Assembly (NCBI GenBank): GCA_002727895.1
Contig: PBUO01000054.1
Span: 33,673 to 42,935 of the forward strand
Source of the DNA: Acidimicrobiaceae bacterium
GTDB lineage: Bacteria; Actinomycetota; Acidimicrobiia; Acidimicrobiales; MedAcidi-G1
DNA length: 9,263 bases
Direction of reading: 5' to 3'
The position numbers and the translations under genes were made by a program. Below are positions 5,710-9,263 of the stretch, piece by piece. The notes under the pieces were generated by a model. It had not been told where the DNA came from, searched no databases, and was given only the letters and a program-made list of their open reading frames with translations. The number at the start of each line of letters is the position of its first letter. Positions within the stretch are counted from its first letter, which is position 1.

Positions 5710-6560
5710 CAGGCCTCGGGGAGGCTGCCGCCCAGCACGTTGTCGCCCAGGCCCGCCAGGAACGACGAGAAGTCCGGACCGGAGCGCAGCGCCTGCCCTC
5801 CGTCCACGGCGATCGACGTGCCGGTGATCCACCGCGACTCGGGGCCGACCAGGAACCGCACCAGAGCGGCCACGTCGGAGGGTTCGCCGACGCCGCCTTC
5901 GACCGTCGGGGCCAAAGGGGTGTTCCGGACGTAGGAGTCGTAGACGTCGGAGTCGCGAGGGATGGCCTCCATGACCTCGGTGGCGATGAAGCCCGGACGC
6001 ACTGCGTTGAACCGCACGCCCGACGCCCCGTACTCGTCGGCCGCGTTCCGCATCATCTGCTCGATCGCCGCCTTGGCCGCCGGATAGGCGCCGAAGTGCG
6101 GGTGGGTGACGTGGCCGGCCAGCGACGACATCCCGACGAACGACCCGCCCCCGGCGGCGACCATGGCCGGCACGGCGTGTTTCACGCAGAGCATGGTGCC
6201 GACCACGTTGAGCCGCAGTACGGCCTCGTAGGCCTCAAGGTCCTGGAGGTGGTGGGGGGCCAGCGCCCCTCCGCCCCCGGCGTTGGCCACCACGCCGGTC
6301 AGGAGGCCCGCAACCTCCACGGTGGCCGCCACGGCCCGACGGACGTCGTCCTCGACGGTCACGTCGGCCTCCACGGCGTGGGCCGACCCGCCGTGGCCGG
6401 GCTCGATCCCCGCCACGGTGGCCTCCAGGCGCTCGGCGGTCCGTCCGCACACCACCACGGTGGCCCCGTCGGCGGCCAGGGCCGCGGCACAAGCCCGGCC
6501 GATGCCCGTCCCCCCGCCGGTGACCAGGATCCCTGTCCCGGCCAGTGCTCCGTCAGCCAT
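5709..6560 (-). CDS. Short-chain dehydrogenase/reductase (SDR)
   Basis: A cytoplasmic NAD(P)-dependent oxidoreductase of 283 residues, classical SDR type. The cofactor loop is TGGGTGIG (14-21), and NAG is at 93-95. The catalytic set is complete: Asn118, Ser145/146, Tyr159 and Lys163 (YPAAK). The second strand ends CGRTAERL with Arg40, which favours NADP(H). VRPGFIATEV and the late ITGTSIAVDGG segment are typical of the 3-oxoacyl-ACP reductase-like branch, but the substrate is not identifiable. The frame is open to 6722, but ATG 6560 follows a strong GGAGGAGG and overlaps the upstream membrane-protein stop by 8 bases, so the two are probably translationally coupled. It is the last gene of a four-gene minus-strand series. 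Confidence 0.88.
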   Translation of the reverse strand: MADGALAGTGILVTGGGTGIGRACAAALAADGATVVVCGRTAERLEATVAGIEPGHGGSAHAVEADVTVEDDVRRAVAATVEVAGLLTGVVANAGGGGALAPHHLQDLEAYEAVLRLNVVGTMLCVKHAVPAMVAAGGGSFVGMSSLAGHVTHPHFGAYPAAKAAIEQMMRNAADEYGASGVRFNAVRPGFIATEVMEAIPRDSDVYDSYVRNTPLAPTVEGGVGEPSDVAALVRFLVGPESRWITGTSIAVDGGQALRSGPDFSSFLAGLGDNVLGGSLPEA

Positions 6561-7257
6561 CGTCCCGGTCCTCCTCCGTCGGCGCCTCGCCGGGATCGTC
6601 CTCCGCATCCTCCGGCGGGGCCAGCAGGTCCAGGATGCCCGGGAAGCCCGGGATGGGCCGCAGGGCCCGGTCGGCCCAGGCGAAGGCCACCAGCGTGGCC
6701 AGGGTCCCGGCCGGCCAGCCAACCAGGAACCGGATGAGCACGTAGCCGCCGGCCGACCCGGTGCGGTTGAAGAGCCAGATGTCCCACGCAGAGGTCAGGA
6801 ACTGCCAGCACCCGGTAGCCACGGTGAGCCGGCCCATCACGATGGTGAACCGGGGATGGGCCCGGGTGGCCTCGTCGAACGGCACCACGAGGTGGGCGTA
6901 CCCAGCCAGCCACGGGCGACCGGCCACCACGGTGCCGACTAGCGCGGCGCCGATGGCCGCCTTGGTCCCGATGCCGATCCCGAAGAAGACGGCCTCGGAG
7001 TCGGTGATTATGCCAATGGCCGCCCGGACGACCAGGTAGGCGACCAGGAGGGGGAGGAACCGGCCGACTGCCTCGCCACGGCGTCGGCGACCCACCGCCG
7101 CCTTCACACTCCAGGCGGTGGCCCCGGCCACGCCGGCGGCCAGGCCCCACAGGCGGTCTAGGACCAGGAACAGCGCGATGGGCAGGACCGAGTCGAGGAC
7201 CCGGCTGCGATCGGGCCGGGCCGGGCCCGGCGCCGTGGCGTCAGACGACGGAGGCAT
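6553..7257 (-). CDS. DUF3159/VC0807-like multi-pass membrane protein
   Basis: A membrane protein of 234 residues, function unknown. Hydrophobic segments lie near residues 20-34, 36-52, 66-83, 89-111, 138-158 and 170-195. Between the second and third is a basic loop (GRRRRG, 57-61) and the C-terminus is strongly acidic (216-234, many Asp/Glu). The layout resembles actinobacterial proteins of the DUF3159/VC0807 type, a family call made from memory. The frame is open to 7689, but that part lies antiparallel or out of frame to the gene upstream. ATG 7257 is the only good start, overlapping the upstream gene's stop by 17 bases, and has no clear Shine-Dalgarno sequence. Coupling to the upstream gene and to the SDR downstream suggests a single transcript. 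A transport or envelope role is possible but unproven. Confidence 0.75.
   Translation of the reverse strand: MPPSSDATAPGPARPDRSRVLDSVLPIALFLVLDRLWGLAAGVAGATAWSVKAAVGRRRRGEAVGRFLPLLVAYLVVRAAIGIITDSEAVFFGIGIGTKAAIGAALVGTVVAGRPWLAGYAHLVVPFDEATRAHPRFTIVMGRLTVATGCWQFLTSAWDIWLFNRTGSAGGYVLIRFLVGWPAGTLATLVAFAWADRALRPIPGFPGILDLLAPPEDAEDDPGEAPTEEDRDDG
6570..6577 (-). promoter_or_regulatory. Ribosome binding site of the SDR
   Basis: GGAGGAGG on the minus strand, nine bases before ATG 6560 and inside the end of the membrane-protein gene. It is the strongest Shine-Dalgarno match in the window and supports the chosen SDR start. Confidence 0.7.
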
Positions 7258-7747
7258 CGCGGGCGGCAGCCGCCCCCAGCGACAGCACGCCCTCGGGTAC
7301 CCGGTCGGCGATGCGCCGCAACTCGGCGTAGTGGTGGTGGTGTGCCACTCCGGCGAAGAGGCGGCGTCGCTCGGCGAGGCGCTCACCGGTCGGGGGCTCG
7401 GCCAGGAAGCCGAACACTCCGAAGGCCACCTCGAGGTCGGCGGCGATCGGGGCCCGACCGAACAGGGCGGCCCGCTTGAGGGCCACCCCGACGCAGCCGA
7501 CGACCACGTCGGCGGAGTGCTCGCCCGCTCCGAGCAGGAGGCGGGGCTCGAAGCCGCGGGCCAGACGCAGCGCGTAGCCCTGGTCCGGGCCCTGGCTGCC
7601 CAGACGGTCGCCCCGAGGCTGGCCGCCATCGTCGACCACCTCGCCGGGTCGTCCCGGATGCCAGGAGCCGAGACGGCGACGGGGACCAACGTAGGCCCGG
7701 CCGGTGGCCCGGACGGCGGGCTGGGGGACGTGCTTCGGCGCGGCCAT
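7241..7747 (-). CDS. Conserved protein of unknown function
   Basis: A soluble-looking protein of 168 residues with no hydrophobic segment or signal peptide; function not recognised. It opens MAAPKHVPQP, followed by an Arg/Gly/Pro-rich stretch. A motif-dense core follows: GSQGPDQGYAL (50-60), GEH at 75-77, GCVGVALKRAALFGRAP (84-100) and a VAFGVFGFL segment (107-115). Near the end is a natural run of four histidines, then YAELRRIADRVPE (136-152). From memory, similar proteins beginning MAAPKHVP with GPDQGYAL and GVALKRA.LFGRAP occur as hypotheticals in actinobacteria, so it is probably a conserved family. ATG 7747 lies seven bases after TAGCCT and five bases from the Nudix stop. His77, Cys85 and the His run could bind metal, but this is speculation. 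Confidence 0.75.
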   Translation of the reverse strand: MAAPKHVPQPAVRATGRAYVGPRRRLGSWHPGRPGEVVDDGGQPRGDRLGSQGPDQGYALRLARGFEPRLLLGAGEHSADVVVGCVGVALKRAALFGRAPIAADLEVAFGVFGFLAEPPTGERLAERRRLFAGVAHHHHYAELRRIADRVPEGVLSLGAAAARDASVV

Positions 7748-7752
7748 GCCCC

Positions 7753-8649
7753 TCAGGCTACGGAGCCGGGGTCCAGCCACACCCATCCCATGGTGAGCCG
7801 CCGGCCCGGATCGTCGAGCCCCTCGTCGCCCTCGAACCGGACCCGATCGGTCGATTCGTCGAGCACGCTGGCCTGGCGAGCCGGCGTCCCGGCGGCCGCC
7901 GCGGCCATGGCCGACGCGGCGTCGCCGTGCCCGGCTAGGCGCTGGAACACCCCGACGGTCGGGCTGATCATGGTCAGCTCGCCGGCCTCCCAGCGGGCGA
8001 GGGCGTCGGCCGGTCGCATCCACTCGGCGTGGACCGCCTCCCGGCCGTCGACCACTGGTTCGGCACCGGCCGGACAGCGGGCCAAGAAGAAGGCGGCGTC
8101 GTAGCGCTTGTTGCTGGGCATGGGAGTGATCCACCGGGCCATCGGGTGCAGGACGGTGAGGTCTAGCGGCGCGGCACCGGCGGGTCCGGCAGCGACCAGC
8201 AGGTCGGCCAGGTCCACCCGGTCGGCCTCCAGGTCGCGACGGCGGGCCACCAATGCCCTGGCCAAGGTTGGGTCGTCGACCCCGAGGGCGATGCCGACCT
8301 CCTCGATGGTCTCCCGCACGGCGGCCACCCGCAAGGCCAGCGGATCGGCCAGCGTCGACGACTCGTCGGAGGGAGTGACCACCAGGTCGGGCCATCGGTC
8401 GTCGTGGTCGCCGTCGTCCACCGCCCCACCGGGGAAGAGGGTGTGGCCGGCCACGAAGGTCGAGGCGTCGGTGCGGCGCAGGGCCAGGACGTGGAGGTCG
8501 GGCCGGTCGTCGACCAGCACCACGGTGGCCGCCGGTCTGATGGGTACCCCGTCGGTGGGCAGCGTCGACCGCGGCACGTCGACCGGGAGGCGGACGCCGG
8601 GCCAGCCAAGGTCCCCGACCACCCCCTGCGAACCGTCACTCCCAGGCAC
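7753..8649 (-). CDS. Nudix hydrolase, NUDT19-like (possible CoA diphosphatase)
   Basis: A hydrolase of 298 residues that should cleave a nucleoside diphosphate linked to another group. The Nudix box is split. FPGGAVD (72-78) is separated from VRETIEEVGI (111-120; catalytic REXXEEXG, Arg112 to Gly119) by a long insertion rich in Asp. The usual 23-residue box has no such insertion. This split, the later WITPMPSNKRYDAAFFLA segment and its length match the NUDT19 (RP2p) branch, whose animal member hydrolyses CoA and acyl-CoA. The frame is open to 8904, but GTG 8649, eight bases after TACGGT, avoids running through the divergent SulP gene. GTGs slightly downstream are also possible. It is the first gene of the minus-strand series. 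CoA specificity is inferred. Confidence 0.82.
   Translation of the reverse strand: MPGSDGSQGVVGDLGWPGVRLPVDVPRSTLPTDGVPIRPAATVVLVDDRPDLHVLALRRTDASTFVAGHTLFPGGAVDDGDHDDRWPDLVVTPSDESSTLADPLALRVAAVRETIEEVGIALGVDDPTLARALVARRRDLEADRVDLADLLVAAGPAGAAPLDLTVLHPMARWITPMPSNKRYDAAFFLARCPAGAEPVVDGREAVHAEWMRPADALARWEAGELTMISPTVGVFQRLAGHGDAASAMAAAAAGTPARQASVLDESTDRVRFEGDEGLDDPGRRLTMGWVWLDPGSVA
7755..7760 (-). promoter_or_regulatory. -10 element embedded in the Nudix stop region
   Basis: TAGCCT on the minus strand, seven bases before ATG 7747. Hexamer and spacing are identical to those of the ABC operon. It covers the last Nudix codons and the first base of that gene's TGA (7755), so the downstream three genes could have their own promoter as well as read-through from the Nudix gene. 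Confidence 0.5.
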
Positions 8650-8657
8650 GGCCTCGG

Positions 8658-8663
8658 ACCGTA
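8658..8663 (-). promoter_or_regulatory. -10 element of the Nudix gene
   Basis: TACGGT on the minus strand, eight bases before GTG 8649, the same hexamer as the zinc dehydrogenase -10. Together with the lack of a Shine-Dalgarno sequence it supports GTG 8649 as a leaderless start. An 8-bp palindrome, GACCGGTC, lies just upstream at 8670-8677. Confidence 0.45.
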
Positions 8664-8697
8664 CTGACCGACCGGTCCGGGCCTCCCAGCGGCCCGA

Positions 8698-8715
8698 GGC
8701 CTCCCCATGGAGGCC
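8698..8715. repeat. Inverted repeat upstream of the SulP gene, operator candidate
   Basis: Arms GGCCTCC (8698-8704) and GGAGGCC (8709-8715) are perfect inverted copies with a 4-base spacer, CCAT. The repeat ends three bases before the SulP -10, so a bound protein would cover the spacer and -35 region and could repress the transporter gene. It could instead be a chance GC-rich dyad. Confidence 0.35.
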
Positions 8716-8718
8716 CCG

Positions 8719-8724
8719 TAGGGT
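8719..8724 (+). promoter_or_regulatory. -10 element of the SulP gene (leaderless type)
   Basis: TAGGGT lies six bases (GGCGCG) before GTG 8731, the same hexamer and spacing as for gpsA and cofC. No Shine-Dalgarno sequence precedes the GTG. Confidence 0.6.
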
Positions 8725-8730
8725 GGCGCG

Positions 8731-9263
8731 GTGGCCGAGGACGCGGGATCGGAGGAACCGAGGACCGACGGAACCGGTCCCCGACCGCTGACCGAGCCAC
8801 CGTCTCGCCCCGGGATGGTCGACCTGCTGGCCGGCCTCAGCGTGGCCATGGTCCTGGTCCCCCAGTCGATGGCCTACGCCGAGTTGGCCGGCCTGCCGTC
8901 GCACGTCGGCCTGTTCGCCTCTGCCCTCCCGCCCATCGTGGCCGCCTTCTTCGCCTCGTCGCCCTACCTGCAGACCGGACCGGTGGCCCTGACCAGCCTG
9001 CTCACCCTGGGTGCCCTGTCGGGTATGGCGGAGGCAGGCACCCCCGAATACGTGGAGTTGGCCGCCCTGCTGGCCCTCGTGGTCGGGCTGACCCGCCTGC
9101 TCCTCGGCGTGCTTCGCCTCGGCGCCGTCACCTACCTGATGCGCGATCCCGTGGTCACCGGATTCACCTCGGCCGCCGCCCTGCTCATCCTGGCTTCGCA
9201 GTTCCCGAAGGCCCTCGGCGTGACCGCGCCCGACGGAGGCGTGCTGTGGCGAGCCGGCTGGTC
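8731..9263 (+). CDS. SulP-family anion transporter, N-terminal part
   Basis: Partial gene, open at the right edge with 177 complete codons visible. It begins with a 28-residue polar, acidic and proline-rich tail, followed by the SulP signature. DLLAGLSVAMVLVPQSMAYAE leads the first membrane helices, then LAGLPSHVGLFAS, the LQTGPVALTSLL segment (substrate-binding region of the family) and a DPVVTGFTSAAALLI segment. SulP proteins carry sulfate, bicarbonate or other anions across the inner membrane, usually by proton or sodium coupling, and normally end in a cytosolic STAS domain, here beyond the window. The substrate is not predictable from this part. GTG 8731 is chosen for its TAGGGT six bases upstream. 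ATG 8815, just before the first helix, is the alternative if the tail is not translated. It is divergent from the Nudix gene across 81 bases. Confidence 0.85.
   Translation, partial: MAEDAGSEEPRTDGTGPRPLTEPPSRPGMVDLLAGLSVAMVLVPQSMAYAELAGLPSHVGLFASALPPIVAAFFASSPYLQTGPVALTSLLTLGALSGMAEAGTPEYVELAALLALVVGLTRLLLGVLRLGAVTYLMRDPVVTGFTSAAALLILASQFPKALGVTAPDGGVLWRAGW

Noticed and set aside
4861..5832. Minus-strand open frame of 323 codons antisense to the P450
   Set aside because: A shadow of the P450 gene, which has intact I-helix, ExxR and heme motifs.
4119..6737. Plus-strand open frame of 872 codons spanning the P450 and SDR region
   Set aside because: It overlaps well-supported genes on both strands and translates to low-complexity Arg/Gly/Pro/His-rich protein with no motif. 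Long spurious frames are expected at this GC content.
7258..7689. N-terminal extension of the DUF3159-like protein to 7689
   Set aside because: This stretch is coded in another frame by the motif-rich 168-residue protein, and the extension is Arg/Ser/Pro-rich without motifs.
7612..7700. Arg-rich, repetitive-looking sequence considered as a repeat or RNA gene
   Set aside because: It is ordinary coding sequence for the 168-residue protein; no tRNA-like fold or direct repeats were found.
8650..8904. N-terminal extension of the Nudix protein to 8904
   Set aside because: It would be antisense to the start of the SulP gene and contains no domain sequence.
1..9263. CRISPR arrays, tRNA or rRNA genes, insertion sequences, toxin-antitoxin or defence genes
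   Set aside because: Searched by eye on both strands. No regularly spaced repeats, cloverleaf-like sequences, transposase motifs or terminal repeats were seen, and nearly all bases are assigned to metabolic or transport genes.

Overview
This 9.3 kb window is compact, very GC-rich bacterial chromosome, almost entirely coding, with strongly G/C-biased third codon positions. The suggested host is an actinobacterium, possibly of the Acidimicrobiia. The grounds are a coenzyme F420 biosynthesis gene (CofC/FbiD), a DrrAB-type ABC exporter, a bacterial cytochrome P450, an actinobacterial-looking DUF3159-type membrane protein, and a run of genes that appear to be leaderless. No RNA genes, insertion sequences, CRISPR arrays or phage genes are visible, and no gene-free gap exceeds about 80 bases.

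Layout from left to right. (1) The 5' part of gpsA (minus) lies back-to-back with cofC/fbiD (plus). (2) A two-gene ABC exporter operon on the minus strand (ATPase 2653 to 1697, then permease 1704 to 862) runs into the 3' end of cofC, overlapping it by 16 bases. (3) An HD-domain metalloprotein gene (plus, 2724-3302) diverges from the ATPase gene and converges on a zinc alcohol dehydrogenase gene (minus, 3338-4321) across a hairpin. (4) The dehydrogenase gene diverges from a cytochrome P450 gene (plus, 4390-5688). (5) The P450 gene converges, across a second hairpin, on a four-gene minus-strand series. Read in transcription order this is a NUDT19-like Nudix hydrolase (8649-7753), a conserved protein of unknown function (7747-7241), a DUF3159-like membrane protein (7257-6553) and a short-chain dehydrogenase (6560-5709). 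(6) At the right edge the 5' part of a SulP-family anion transporter gene (plus, from 8731) diverges from the Nudix gene.

How the genes may work together. CofC makes the activated phospho-acid used for F420. The ABC pair should form one exporter. The P450, zinc dehydrogenase and SDR are oxidoreductases of the kind used in sequence on sterol, terpenoid or other hydrophobic substrates, and the NUDT19-like enzyme may act on CoA or acyl-CoA. A shared pathway is inference from proximity only.

The most notable signal is regulatory rather than a new gene system. Nearly every operon-first gene has a TANNNT hexamer 6-8 bases before its ATG or GTG and no Shine-Dalgarno sequence, which is the pattern of leaderless transcription. 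The clearest operon-internal genes have strong Shine-Dalgarno sequences instead. At two divergent pairs (gpsA/cofC and dehydrogenase/P450) the opposing -10 hexamers share the same central TA, so a 10-bp near-palindrome or palindrome may drive transcription both ways. I do not see a clearly undescribed enzymatic or defence system. The least understood genes are the conserved protein at 7241-7747 and its membrane-protein neighbour.
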